From DATJOJ01 sp035507035 (GTDB lineage Bacteria > Acidobacteriota > Terriglobia > Terriglobales > Acidobacteriaceae), in NCBI GenBank assembly GCA_035507035.1, contig DATJOJ010000063.1, positions 1 through 64,000 of the forward strand: a stretch of DNA of 64,000 nucleotides, read 5' to 3'. This document shows, piece by piece, positions 7,634-15,674 of this stretch. Positions within the stretch are counted from its first letter, which is position 1; each line of letters begins with the position of its first letter. The notes below the pieces were generated by a model. It was given only the letters and a program-made list of their open reading frames with translations, searched no databases and was not told the DNA's origin. Position numbers and translations under genes: made by a program.

Positions 7634-8983
7634 TCAGTAATCGACTCCTTTCCAGAAGTTGGGCGTGTCGACGTATTGGTAGCGCTGAGGATCGCTCTTC
7701 ACGAGGGCGTCGGCGGTCTGGTTCCACTCGGTGCTATGGGTGCCCTTGACGTTGTCCTGAATGACGGTTTGGTCGAGCAAGTAATTGCTGAAGGCTTGAT
7801 TGCTCTTGTCCTGCGCATCCCAACGGGCCTCGACGCTGCGGTTGTGCGCGTCTTCGGCGGCGTGTGCGGCGGCGGCTTGCTGCGCGGCTTGACGTCCGAT
7901 TTCGTGAATGCGCGCGATTTCTGGCGCGGCAATGGCGTTGGCCTGGCTTTGAATGACCGCCTGGTTCGGAGCAAAACTGGCGAGGATCGCACCCATGGTG
8001 GGGCGTTCCTTGTCGGCAAGCGCCACCGGAACGGCTGTGTGATAGGCGATGTTCATGAAGCTGCCAAAGCGCGCGGGCGGTGCGGAACAGAAAACAGTGT
8101 TCATCTCGCGTGGACCCTTGCCGTCATTGGGATCGATTTTGCCGACGAGGTGAGCGCAGCGCCAGGGCGCAGGAAACTGGGCGGGAGTTTCGCTGGAAAT
8201 TTGAATGGATGCCGGGCCTTGGCCACCGAGCCTACGTTCCATGTTTACAAGATCAGAGAACGTTTTACCCAAGTCGCCGCCGTAAGGGTAATAAAGAGCA
8301 CGGGCGTATGCGGTGTTTTGCAGGCCTCCTCGTTGCAGGGTCGCCATAGTTTGGCGGACGGACGGGTTGTTGGTGTCGCTGGCGAGGAGCGGAAAGCCAA
8401 GCGCTACGCCTTCCCCGTTGGGGCCCTCGGCAAAAATGGTCCCACCGCCGCTATTAGGTTTGACGTTCCAGCCGTCGGGCAGAGAGACGGAGGCAGAGCG
8501 ATCAGGAAGCGTGTAGGGGTGAAGAGCAGCGGAAGCCGCGCTGGATGACGCGGGTGCGGCGGATGGATTCGCGCCGGGATGCCAGACATTAAAGAGCGAG
8601 GTCAGCATCGGATTGATGGTGGAAGCAAAGCGCTGAGCGTCGTCGGTGAGGAGAGCGGCTTCAACGTGGTTCGAAGCGGGGCTGGCGATGATCATGCCGG
8701 CGACTTTCTGATTTCCCTGATTGCGCTTGGTCAAAGTGAAGAAGGCGGCGACGGAGTTGGTACCGCGGACTTGAAAGACTTTACCGACCTGAGGCTTGTC
8801 GCCGTATTGCTGATGGAGTGAGCGCAAGATTGCGCCCATGGCGCCGGCTTCGGTGGATTGGCCGTCGACCGGGCCGTAGACAATTCGTCCGCCGTTGGGA
8901 TTTTCGATGGTTTTGAGAGCGGTTTGGGCGGAAGCCAGAGTGGCAAACAGGAGAACGCAGCTAAGAAAAAGAGAGGCGCGCAC
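7634..8983 (-). CDS. Secreted protein of unknown function
   Basis: 449 residues with a clear signal peptide (MRASLFLSCVLLFATLASAQ, cut near residue 19-20). No family is recognised. Visible blocks are 'NPNGGRIVYGPVDGQSTEAGAMGAILRSLHQQYG' near the N-terminus, an Ala/Ser-rich linker around 140-155, a 'YTLPDRSASVSLPDGWNV' segment that looks like a beta-sandwich start, and a long Ala/Gln-rich predicted coiled coil around 350-390. The C-terminus is polar (YVDTPNFWKGVDY). It is read as a single gene, with lepB upstream on the same strand. Likely periplasmic or secreted. Confidence 0.7.
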   Translation of the reverse strand: MRASLFLSCVLLFATLASAQTALKTIENPNGGRIVYGPVDGQSTEAGAMGAILRSLHQQYGDKPQVGKVFQVRGTNSVAAFFTLTKRNQGNQKVAGMIIASPASNHVEAALLTDDAQRFASTINPMLTSLFNVWHPGANPSAAPASSSAASAALHPYTLPDRSASVSLPDGWNVKPNSGGGTIFAEGPNGEGVALGFPLLASDTNNPSVRQTMATLQRGGLQNTAYARALYYPYGGDLGKTFSDLVNMERRLGGQGPASIQISSETPAQFPAPWRCAHLVGKIDPNDGKGPREMNTVFCSAPPARFGSFMNIAYHTAVPVALADKERPTMGAILASFAPNQAVIQSQANAIAAPEIARIHEIGRQAAQQAAAAHAAEDAHNRSVEARWDAQDKSNQAFSNYLLDQTVIQDNVKGTHSTEWNQTADALVKSDPQRYQYVDTPNFWKGVDY

Positions 8984-9210
8984 GGATGTCCTTTCCTCGA
9001 GTCTGGTTTATCGAAGCGAGTCGCCGGGGGAAAGCGACATCCGCGGCATAGCATAGACGATGAGGGGGGATTTGCCAAACGACGGTGCGCGGTCGACGCC
9101 GTCTGGAACAGCAGATTCCTCGGCACGCCCTCGCCCTTGGCTGCGGGCGGCTCGGAATGACAAGGTTCGGGTGTGGGATGTCGTGGGCAGGAAGGCCCGC
9201 GCTGCACGAA

Positions 9211-9792
9211 CTAACGGACTCTCCCCATCTTGTCCATGGGCCAGTAACCGAAGACGGCTTTGCCGTAGATGTAATGCTGAGGGACGGGCCCGAAATCGCG
9301 GCTGTCGTTGGAAAGGCTGCGGTGATCGCCCAGGACGAAATAGGAATCCGGCGGGACGACGATTTGCGGATAAGAGCGCTCGTCCTCGTAATTGGCGGGC
9401 ACGTAGTCCTCGTCGAGCAGCTTTTCGTTGACGTAGACTTGCCCGGCTTCGATGCGAATGTGATCGCCGGCTAATCCGATGACGCGCTTGATGAAACTCT
9501 TCGAGGGATCGCGAGGATAGCGAAAAACGACGATGTCGCCGCGCTGAATGGGCTCAAGACGGTAGACGAACTTGTTGACAAAAATGCGTTCCTGATCCTC
9601 AAGCGACGGCATCATGCTGGTGCCTTCGACTTTCACGGGCTGATATAGAAAGATGATGATGAAGCAGGAAATGGCGAGGGAGATGACCAGATCGCGAAGC
9701 CAGGCGGAAAATAGCATGCCGCGACCCGCATGAGACTTGGCGGGGCTTGGCGGCGCGGCGCTGATTGGTTGGGGCTCGACCGGCGCGGACAT
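9211..9792 (-). CDS. lepB: Signal peptidase I
   Basis: 193-residue inner-membrane serine protease that removes signal peptides from exported proteins. A single transmembrane anchor spans about residues 34-51. Box B 'VEGTSMMPSL' holds the catalytic serine S59, and 'SFIKRVIGLAGD' holds the general-base lysine K102. The C-terminal 'GDHRSLSNDSRDFG' is the conserved box E. The protein is short, as in Gram-positive and acidobacterial versions, and has a Pro/Ala-rich cytoplasmic leader of about 25 residues. The many signal-peptide-bearing proteins in this window would be its substrates. Confidence 0.95.
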   Translation of the reverse strand: MSAPVEPQPISAAPPSPAKSHAGRGMLFSAWLRDLVISLAISCFIIIFLYQPVKVEGTSMMPSLEDQERIFVNKFVYRLEPIQRGDIVVFRYPRDPSKSFIKRVIGLAGDHIRIEAGQVYVNEKLLDEDYVPANYEDERSYPQIVVPPDSYFVLGDHRSLSNDSRDFGPVPQHYIYGKAVFGYWPMDKMGRVR

Positions 9793-9902
9793 GCTGACCT
9801 AATTATACGGATGTGAGCGAGAGCACGAGGGTTGTTTTTTGTAACGAGGGCTGACAGGGCGACTAAAAGCGGAATCGGTTACAATACGCTGTCGAGGTAA
9901 AT

Positions 9903-10355
9903 ATGTGTAAGCGTGCTTTAGTTTTGGCTGGCTTGTTCGTGCTGGTGATGGGCATTTCGGCGCCCTGGGCGACGTCGCAGGAGGGCCAGGTTCCAGCATA
10001 CAATGCGGGGCCCCCGCCGAAAGGCACGAAGCTGCCGGCGATTCTATCGAGAGATCAGTTGTGGGGAGATGACGCGCGATCTCCTTTCCAGACGCATGCT
10101 TACGATTTGGCGGCGAAAATTCCGGTCGTGCTCCACCAGGAACCTTGCTATTGCTACTGCGATCGCATGGGGCATAATAGCCTGCACAGCTGCTTCGAGA
10201 GTACGCATGGAGCCAAGTGCGATATCTGCCTGAAAGAGCTTTACTATACTTACGAACAGCATAAAAAAGGCAAGACCGCCAAGCAGATCCGGCAAGGAAT
10301 TATCGCGGGAGATTGGCGGCAGGTGAATTTGGAGCAAGCGGCCGCGGTGGATTAG
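9903..10355 (+). CDS. Exported CYCXC-motif protein
   Basis: A 150-residue protein with an N-terminal signal peptide (residues 1-25, ending near 'WATSQ'). A cysteine-rich block 'EPCYCYCDRMGHNSLHSCF' is followed by 'HGAKCDICLKELYYTYEQHKKGKTAKQIRQGI'. This matches the PCYCGC/CYCXC family of exported proteins of unknown function. The six cysteines and two or three histidines suggest metal binding, possibly copper or iron, or a redox role; this is inference. The start is supported by GAGGT a few bases upstream and a -10-like TACAAT at 9880-9885. No cysteine codon is replaced by TGA, so this copy is not a selenoprotein form. Confidence 0.8.
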   Translation: MCKRALVLAGLFVLVMGISAPWATSQEGQVPAYNAGPPPKGTKLPAILSRDQLWGDDARSPFQTHAYDLAAKIPVVLHQEPCYCYCDRMGHNSLHSCFESTHGAKCDICLKELYYTYEQHKKGKTAKQIRQGIIAGDWRQVNLEQAAAVD

Positions 10356-10567
10356 AAGCTTGCATAGTTGACGCAGAGTTGTGGGCTCGTTATTAGGCTG
10401 GGCCGCAGAACGAATGGATTTCCACAGGGGTATTTTGAGGGTCACATAAGAGGATTGTTGCTGCTGCCTGACCGAGGGACATAAAATTTCCACAGCAAGA
10501 AGAACCAACTGCAGTCAAATATAACATTCAATTGACACTTACAAAGCAAACAGGACGCGTCTACACG

Positions 10568-11128
10568 ATGGCACAGAAGCCCACGGCAAAGAAGTCCCTA
10601 GCGGACGACCCTCGTTTTGCACAAGCTGTGCAAAACTACGAGGCCGGTCTGCGAGCCTTACAGGAACATAAATTCGACAAGGCGAAAGCCAGTTTTCAGA
10701 AAGTGATTGGCGGTCCCAGCAAAGAACTCGCAGACCGCGCCAACGTGCACCTGAATACGTGCAATCAGCAGATGGAGCGCACGCCAGTCCAGTTTAAAAC
10801 CGCTGAGGAGCACTACGATTACGCAGTTTCGCTGATGAATGTGGGCGATTATGTAACCGCACGTGAGCACCTGGACAAGCTATCAAAGCAAAGCCCGAAG
10901 GCAGACTACGTGGTTTATGGCTTGGCGGCGTTGAATTGTCTTACCGGACACGTGGAGGATTCGCTGCGTCATCTGGACGAGGCGATCCGGATGAATCCCG
11001 GGCTGCGCTTTCAGGCGCGCAACGATTCGGATTTTCAGAATCTGGCGGAAGACCCGCGCTTCACGGAGTTGTTGTATCCGGACCCGGGAGCGGAGCCGTC
11101 TGAGGCTGAGTTTAACGAGGAAAGCTAG
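10568..11128 (+). CDS. Tetratricopeptide-repeat protein
   Basis: 186 residues from the ATG at 10568; an in-frame TTG at 10532 would add 12 residues and seems less likely. Two or three TPR-like helical pairs are visible: 'AVQNYEAGLRALQEHKFDKAKASFQKVI', 'AEEHYDYAVSLMNVGDYVTAREHLDKL' and 'YVVYGLAALNCLTGHVEDSLRHLDEAIRMNPGL'. The tail is acidic. TPRs mediate protein-protein contacts. There is no signal peptide, so it is probably cytoplasmic. It lies 11 bases before yvcK and may be co-transcribed with it. The partner is unknown. Confidence 0.82.
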   Translation: MAQKPTAKKSLADDPRFAQAVQNYEAGLRALQEHKFDKAKASFQKVIGGPSKELADRANVHLNTCNQQMERTPVQFKTAEEHYDYAVSLMNVGDYVTAREHLDKLSKQSPKADYVVYGLAALNCLTGHVEDSLRHLDEAIRMNPGLRFQARNDSDFQNLAEDPRFTELLYPDPGAEPSEAEFNEES

Positions 11129-11139
11129 ATAGGGCGGGC

Positions 11140-12198
11140 ATGGCTCCCTCGTCGCAACGCATGCAGCTTTCTCCCAATGAAAAACGCGCGCTTCGCGTGG
11201 TAGCCATTGGTGGGGGCACGGGGCTCTCCACGCTGCTGGCGGGATTGAAGAAATATGCGGTAGCCCCCGGGCAGATCCCTGCCAAGTCGATTGAGCCTGT
11301 CATTTCCCGACTTTGTGCAGTCGTGACCGTCACGGACGATGGTGGATCGAGTGGACGGCTGCGCAAAGAACTCCACATGTTGCCGCCGGGCGACATTCGC
11401 AACTGCATCGTCGCGTTGTCGGAAGACGAGGCGTTGCTGTCGAAACTCTTTCGGCATCGGTTTAACAAAGGGTCAGGGCTGGAGGGACACAGCTTCGGCA
11501 ATCTTTTTCTCGCGGCGTTAACTTCCATTACAAACGACTTCAGCGAGGCGGTGCGGATGTCGTCGGAGATTTTGGCGACGCGCGGGCATATTTATCCGGC
11601 AACGTCGGCCAACGTGGAGCTTGAGGCGTTGATGGAAGATGGGACGCGGGTGCGAGGCGAGACCAAAATTACCGCGAGCAAGGGACGGATTAAAGAATTA
11701 TTTCTGGTGCCGCCGGACGCGGAGCCGCTGCCGCAGACGCTGGAAGCGATCGCGCAGGCGGATTTGATCACGATGGGGCCGGGGTCACTCTTTACGAGCT
11801 TGACGCCTAATTTGCTGGTGCGCGGAATTCCGGCGGCGATTGAGGCTTCTCCGGCGGTGAAGGTTTATATTTGCAATTTGATGACACAGGCGAATGAGAG
11901 TTTGGGGCGAACAGCGGCGGACCACATTCGAGCGCTGTATGCGCATGCGGGAAAGAAAGTTTTCGACTATGCGTTAATCAATGCGACGCCGGTCAGCGCG
12001 GAGATGAAGGCGAAGTATGCGCTGGAGGGAGCGGCCCAGGTGGTGCCGGATTGCGACGCGATTGAAAAGCTGGGTGTAAAGCCGGTGCTGGGAGATTATC
12101 TGGGAAAAGGCGAGGTCGCGCGGCACGCGACGGAGCGGATCGCGAAGGATCTGCTGGAGCTGGCGCGGCAAGGCTGCCTACAAACTTCGACACATTAG
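11140..12198 (+). CDS. yvcK: YvcK/CofD-like gluconeogenesis factor
   Basis: 352 residues. The Rossmann-type start 'VVAIGGGTGLSTLLAGLKKY', then 'AVVTVTDDGGSSGRLRKEL' and 'PPGDIRNCIVALSEDE', are the hallmarks of the YvcK branch of the CofD superfamily. 'GPGSLFTSLTPNLLV' is another conserved loop. YvcK proteins bind UDP-sugars and influence cell-wall synthesis and growth on gluconeogenic carbon sources. Its position next to glmU, which makes UDP-GlcNAc, fits that role. CofD itself acts in F420 synthesis, but the short conserved blocks favour YvcK. Confidence 0.93.
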   Translation: MAPSSQRMQLSPNEKRALRVVAIGGGTGLSTLLAGLKKYAVAPGQIPAKSIEPVISRLCAVVTVTDDGGSSGRLRKELHMLPPGDIRNCIVALSEDEALLSKLFRHRFNKGSGLEGHSFGNLFLAALTSITNDFSEAVRMSSEILATRGHIYPATSANVELEALMEDGTRVRGETKITASKGRIKELFLVPPDAEPLPQTLEAIAQADLITMGPGSLFTSLTPNLLVRGIPAAIEASPAVKVYICNLMTQANESLGRTAADHIRALYAHAGKKVFDYALINATPVSAEMKAKYALEGAAQVVPDCDAIEKLGVKPVLGDYLGKGEVARHATERIAKDLLELARQGCLQTSTH

Positions 12199-12292
12199 CC
12201 TGAAACTGAATTCTAGCAATCGAATGGCCGTCCCTTCTTTGTAACCTCCATCGACTCAGCGTGGGCAGTTCATTCGCGGTATAGTGGCAGCG

Positions 12293-13729
12293 ATGCCAAA
12301 ATCTGCGAAGTCGGACACCGGTACTGCGGGAAAGACCGCCATCGCCATCATGGCCGCGGGCAAAGGGACGCGGCTGAAATCGAAACATCCGAAAGTGCTG
12401 CATGAAGTGGGCGGAAAGCCGCTGCTGGCACACGTGATCGCCGCCGCCACTGACGTGGTACCGGCGAAGGATGTGTACGCGATCATCGGGCACGAGGCAG
12501 AGCGGGTGCGGGAGGCGGTTGCTCAGAGCGGTGTGAACTTTATCGTGCAGGAACCACAGCGAGGGACGGGACACGCGTTGATGGTGGCGCGAGATGCGTT
12601 GAAAGGATATGAGCAGGTCATGGTGTTGTCGGGGGATGCGCCGCTGATCAAGGCGGAGACGATAGCCAAGCTGCGCGATTTTCATGCGGCACGAAAAGCG
12701 GCAATGACGCTGCTGGCGGCGAAACTGGAGAAGCCGACCGGCTATGGGCGGGTGATTCGCAAAAGCGCGAAGAGCGATGAAGTGAAGGGGATTGTGGAGG
12801 AGAAGTCGGCGACGGCGGCGCAGAGGAAGATCAAGGAAATCAACTCCGGAATTTATGCGTTCGCGGTCGAGACACTGTATCGCTACATTGACCGACTCAA
12901 GACGGATAATGCGCATGCTGAGTTTTATCTCACGGACATGGCGGCGGTGCTGGGAAAGGCGAAACAGCGCGTGGTCGTGACCTGTGCCGGGGACCCCAGC
13001 GAGGTGTTGGGGGGTAATACGCGGGCGGACTTGGTGGATATCGACCAGCGACTGCGGATGGCGAAATGCCTGGGGCTGATGGCGGAGGGTGTCACGATTC
13101 TTTACCCGCAGAGCTGCGTGATCGACAGCGACGTGGCAATTGGCGCGGATACGGTAATTGAGCCGTTTGTACAGCTGCTGGGGAATACGAAGGTCGGGCA
13201 GGATTGCCGGATTCGATCGTACTGCGTGATTCGCAACACGACGATCGGCAATGGCGTGGTGGTTCTGCCAGGGTGCGTGATGGATGATTCGGAAGTGAAG
13301 ACGGGCGCGACGCTTGGGCCGTACTCGAGGCTGCGGCCGGGAAGCGAGATCGAGGAAGGCGCGCACGTAGGAAATTTTGTGGAGCTGAAGAAGACGCGGC
13401 TGGGCAAGGGTTCGAAGGCCAATCACCTGAGCTATCTGGGAGATTCGGAAATTGGAGAAAAGGTGAATGTGGGAGCGGGGACGATCACCTGTAATTACGA
13501 TGGCGCGCGCAAACATAAAACCGTCATTGAGGACGGCGTGTTTGTTGGGAGCGATTCGACGCTGGTTGCGCCGCTACGGATTGGGAAAGACGCCTATATT
13601 GGGGCAGCGTCGTGCATCACGGATGACGTTCCGGCGGATGCACTGGCCTTAGGGAGGACGCGCCAGACCGTGAAAGAAAATTGGGCGAAGGAAAGACGAG
13701 CAGCACAGGCAAGAGCGAAATCGAGTTAG
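12293..13729 (+). CDS. glmU: Bifunctional GlmU: glucosamine-1-phosphate acetyltransferase / UDP-GlcNAc pyrophosphorylase
   Basis: About 478 residues. The N-terminal uridylyltransferase domain begins 'IAIMAAGKGTRLKSKHPKVLHEVGGKPLL' and has 'EPQRGTGHAL' and 'SGDAPLI'. The C-terminal left-handed beta-helix acetyltransferase runs from about residue 265 and includes 'GPYSRLRPGSEIEEGAHVGNFVELKKT' and 'NVGAGTITCNYDG'. It makes UDP-N-acetylglucosamine for peptidoglycan and LPS. A GTG at 12284 is an alternative start; neither has a convincing ribosome-binding site. The gene ends four bases into the 3' end of a convergent STAS gene. Confidence 0.96.
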   Translation: MPKSAKSDTGTAGKTAIAIMAAGKGTRLKSKHPKVLHEVGGKPLLAHVIAAATDVVPAKDVYAIIGHEAERVREAVAQSGVNFIVQEPQRGTGHALMVARDALKGYEQVMVLSGDAPLIKAETIAKLRDFHAARKAAMTLLAAKLEKPTGYGRVIRKSAKSDEVKGIVEEKSATAAQRKIKEINSGIYAFAVETLYRYIDRLKTDNAHAEFYLTDMAAVLGKAKQRVVVTCAGDPSEVLGGNTRADLVDIDQRLRMAKCLGLMAEGVTILYPQSCVIDSDVAIGADTVIEPFVQLLGNTKVGQDCRIRSYCVIRNTTIGNGVVVLPGCVMDDSEVKTGATLGPYSRLRPGSEIEEGAHVGNFVELKKTRLGKGSKANHLSYLGDSEIGEKVNVGAGTITCNYDGARKHKTVIEDGVFVGSDSTLVAPLRIGKDAYIGAASCITDDVPADALALGRTRQTVKENWAKERRAAQARAKSS

Positions 13730-14088
13730 GCTTCGGCGGCGCCACCAAAGGCGGAAACCGCCTCTTCGATCGTTGAAAAGATCAAGAACTCATTTTCCAG
13801 CTTGGTAATCTGCAGCAGTTTGAAGACGCGGTCATTGACTCCCGTGAGCGCCACGCGACGACCGGACTTCTTGCGGGTGAAGTAAGCGTTGACCAATGAA
13901 CCGAGGCCGGAAGAATCCATGTAAGGGACCTCAGTGAAGTCGAGGATCATGGTTTCTTCGGCGTCCTCGCGGCGGACGGCGTTGGTAAAGGAATTGATGT
14001 TTTCTTTGACGAGCGGCCCGCGCAGACACAGCACCCCCGGAATGTGTCCTCCACCCAAGTGTTCGACGCTCAGGGAATCGGTGTCCAT
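13726..14088 (-). CDS. STAS-domain anti-sigma factor antagonist
   Basis: 120 residues, a single STAS domain of the SpoIIAA/RsbV type. 'TMILDFTEVPYMDSSGLGSLVNAY' has the DSSGLG loop; the serine is the usual site of phosphorylation by an anti-sigma kinase. 'GRRVALTGVNDRVFKLLQITKLENEFLIF' is the C-terminal half. Such proteins release a sigma factor or switch a response by partner exchange. No HATPase kinase or PP2C phosphatase gene lies beside it. It converges on glmU with a 4-bp overlap. A second STAS gene is at 29161. Confidence 0.9.
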   Translation of the reverse strand: MDTDSLSVEHLGGGHIPGVLCLRGPLVKENINSFTNAVRREDAEETMILDFTEVPYMDSSGLGSLVNAYFTRKKSGRRVALTGVNDRVFKLLQITKLENEFLIFSTIEEAVSAFGGAAEA

Positions 14089-14173
14089 CGGGCAGATTTT
14101 AGGCTACGGCGAAAGGGAGATCAAGTGGGCGTTTATGGAATTCGCCGGTGTACGCCTGCTTGGACTGTACCGT

Positions 14174-14215
14174 TTGGGTGACAATTACCATTATGACTAT
14201 AATGACTATAATGAC
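14174..14215 (+). promoter_or_regulatory. Promoter with 9-bp iterations for the Phd/PIN toxin-antitoxin operon
   Basis: A -35 like TTGGGT (14174-14179) is followed after 18 bases by TATAAT (14198-14203). The -10 lies inside a direct repeat: ATGACTATA at 14193 and 14202, plus a partial third ATGAC at 14211, so a second TATAAT occurs at 14207. Repeats overlapping the -10 would suit operator binding by the antitoxin; that is inferred. Confidence 0.6.
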
Positions 14216-14230
14216 CTTTCAGGAGGTGTG

Positions 14231-14485
14231 ATGGCGACGCAGGACTGGACTGTAGCTGAGGCAAAGGCAAAATTCAGCGAGGTAATCGAACGGGCGCTCT
14301 CGGACGGACCGCAAACCATTACCCGGAACGGACGCAAGACCGCCGTGATTGTGGGCGCAGAGGAGTGGGAGCGAAAGGCGCACAGGGTGGGAAATCTAGC
14401 AGAGTTTTTCGCCAACTCGCCCCTCCGAGGGTCGGGGCTGAAAATTCGCAGGTCGAAAGAACGTCCGCGGAAAATAAACTTATGA
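14231..14485 (+). CDS. Phd/YefM-family antitoxin
   Basis: 84 residues. 'WTVAEAKAKFSEVIERALSDGPQTITRNGRKTAVIVGAEEWE' is the canonical Phd/YefM DNA-binding fold (beta-strand, 'AKAKFSEVI' helix, 'GRKTAVIV' strands). The basic C-terminal tail is probably unfolded until it binds the toxin. The start at 14231 has an excellent AGGAGG five bases upstream. It overlaps the PIN toxin by ATGA. Such antitoxins repress their own promoter, which here contains tandem 9-bp repeats. Confidence 0.9.
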   Translation: MATQDWTVAEAKAKFSEVIERALSDGPQTITRNGRKTAVIVGAEEWERKAHRVGNLAEFFANSPLRGSGLKIRRSKERPRKINL

Positions 14486-14901
14486 GTTTTCTACTGGACA
14501 CGAACGCAATTTCCGAGTGGGTGAAGCCGCGCCCCGATCCCGGCCTGGTGCAGTGGATGGAAGAAGTCGACGAGGATCGAATTTTCCTGAGCGTAATCTC
14601 GCTCGCCGAATTGCGCTATGGGATAGAGCGTATGGCTGCGGGTAAACGGCGGACACGGCTGGAGGAGTGGCTGACGCAAGAATTACCACTGCGTTTTGAA
14701 GGCAGGATTCTTCCGGTAGAAGAGGCGATCGCCGACTTATGGGGAAAAATCGTTGGTCGAAACGAAGCGGTCGGCCGGCCCATGGGGGCGATGGACGGTT
14801 TCTTGGCTGCCAGTGCGGAGGTTCACCGATTAACGCTGGTAACTCGCAATGTCTCTCACTTCCCTTTGATGAAGCAAGTCATAAATCCATGGAGTGCATA
14901 A
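14482..14901 (+). CDS. PIN-domain toxin (VapC/FitB-like)
   Basis: 139 residues. PIN motifs: D6 in 'LLDTNAISEWVKPRP', E43 in 'SLAELRYGIERM' and D105 in 'MGAMDGFLAASA'. 'LVTRNVSHF' has asparagine (N123) where some family members keep a fourth acidic residue, which is common in FitB-like VapCs. It is likely a metal-dependent endoribonuclease neutralised by the upstream Phd-type antitoxin, with which it shares a 4-bp ATGA overlap. A longer reading from 14365 would overlap the antitoxin extensively and is rejected. Confidence 0.9.
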   Translation: MSFLLDTNAISEWVKPRPDPGLVQWMEEVDEDRIFLSVISLAELRYGIERMAAGKRRTRLEEWLTQELPLRFEGRILPVEEAIADLWGKIVGRNEAVGRPMGAMDGFLAASAEVHRLTLVTRNVSHFPLMKQVINPWSA

Positions 14902-14946
14902 CTTGCCTGTCCGCCATCCTACACGGGCTCGAGGGCGCACTTCCCC

Positions 14947-15011
14947 GCCCTCACGTCGCAAAAAGCGTGCCGTTAGAACGGGGCATCCGCACGCGGACAG
15001 GAATGTCCGCG
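14947..15011. repeat. ACGTCGCAAA motif plus GNAA-loop hairpin
   Basis: The segment 14947-14976 (CCTCACGTCGCAAAAAGCG and onward) resembles 63004-63036. It is followed by a perfect 8-bp hairpin CGCGGACA (14992-14999) / TGTCCGCG (15004-15011) with loop GGAA and the trailing word CTACAC. The hairpin has a near-copy at 61390. It lies between the toxin and pilin genes, where both converge, and could help terminate transcription. Confidence 0.75.
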
Positions 15012-15021
15012 CTACACAAAA

Positions 15022-15546
15022 CTACTGCAATGCAGTGTAGGCCGCACAGGTTGCGGCGGTGGTTGTTGGTGCGCCGCTGAGCGCGGGTGTGAAGCGAATC
15101 ACCGCGTCTTCATTTGAGCAGAACCCACGCACGCCGGTCTGGTTGAAGCCCGCGGGAGCGCCGCCGATGGTGTAGCCAAGATTCGTTCCGTTGGAAGTGA
15201 CGACTCCCATATTGAAATAATAGCCGGACTTGGCGGTCCCGGGCGTGGTGGCCTGCGCGACAATCCAATCGATAAGGCAAGAATTGGTCGAGTTCGGGGT
15301 GGTGCAGCCGGTCGAAGCCGCGGGACCTAAAGCTGGCATGGCGGCGGCGTATCCGACGGTGGGAAACGTGGATTGATAGGTGATCTGCGCAGTATTCACG
15401 GTGCGGATGGTGCTGACCGCCGATGATTCGTTGGCCGAAATTCTAGCCCGCAAAAGATTGGGAATAGCGATGGCAGCGATGATCAAAATGATGGCCACCA
15501 CGATCAGCAATTCAATCAGCGAGAACCCACGATTGTCTTTACGCAT
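15022..15546 (-). CDS. Type IV pilin/pseudopilin-like protein
   Basis: 174 residues from the ATG at 15546, chosen because AGAGGAAA sits upstream and it gives the short basic leader MRKDNRG. The prepilin peptidase site G|FSLIELLIVVAIILIIAAIAIPNLL has the essential Glu5 and the hydrophobic helix that packs in the fibre. After 'RARISANESSAVSTIRTVNTAQITY', typical of major pilins and pseudopilins, the globular part contains four cysteines, one pair near the C-terminus. No pilus assembly genes are adjacent. It may be a major PilA-like subunit or a type II secretion pseudopilin. Confidence 0.88.
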   Translation of the reverse strand: MRKDNRGFSLIELLIVVAIILIIAAIAIPNLLRARISANESSAVSTIRTVNTAQITYQSTFPTVGYAAAMPALGPAASTGCTTPNSTNSCLIDWIVAQATTPGTAKSGYYFNMGVVTSNGTNLGYTIGGAPAGFNQTGVRGFCSNEDAVIRFTPALSGAPTTTAATCAAYTALQ

Positions 15547-15674
15547 TCCAGTTTCCTCTAAAGTCACTTTATCAGATAGCAGCAAGTGTTAACTGCGCTG
15601 CTCTTCCTGTTGGAAGAACGCCTACCATGGTTTAACTTGCTTGGAACTTATGCACAATGGGCCGATTGGCCACT

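Noticed and set aside
11993..13516. Long minus-strand frame (507 codons) opposite yvcK/glmU
   Set aside because: Arg/His-rich shadow of glmU with no recognisable domain.
13934..14230. N-terminal extension of the Phd-type antitoxin
   Set aside because: The upstream codons overlap the antisense STAS gene and the promoter; the strong AGGAGG and the family start both place the beginning at 14231.
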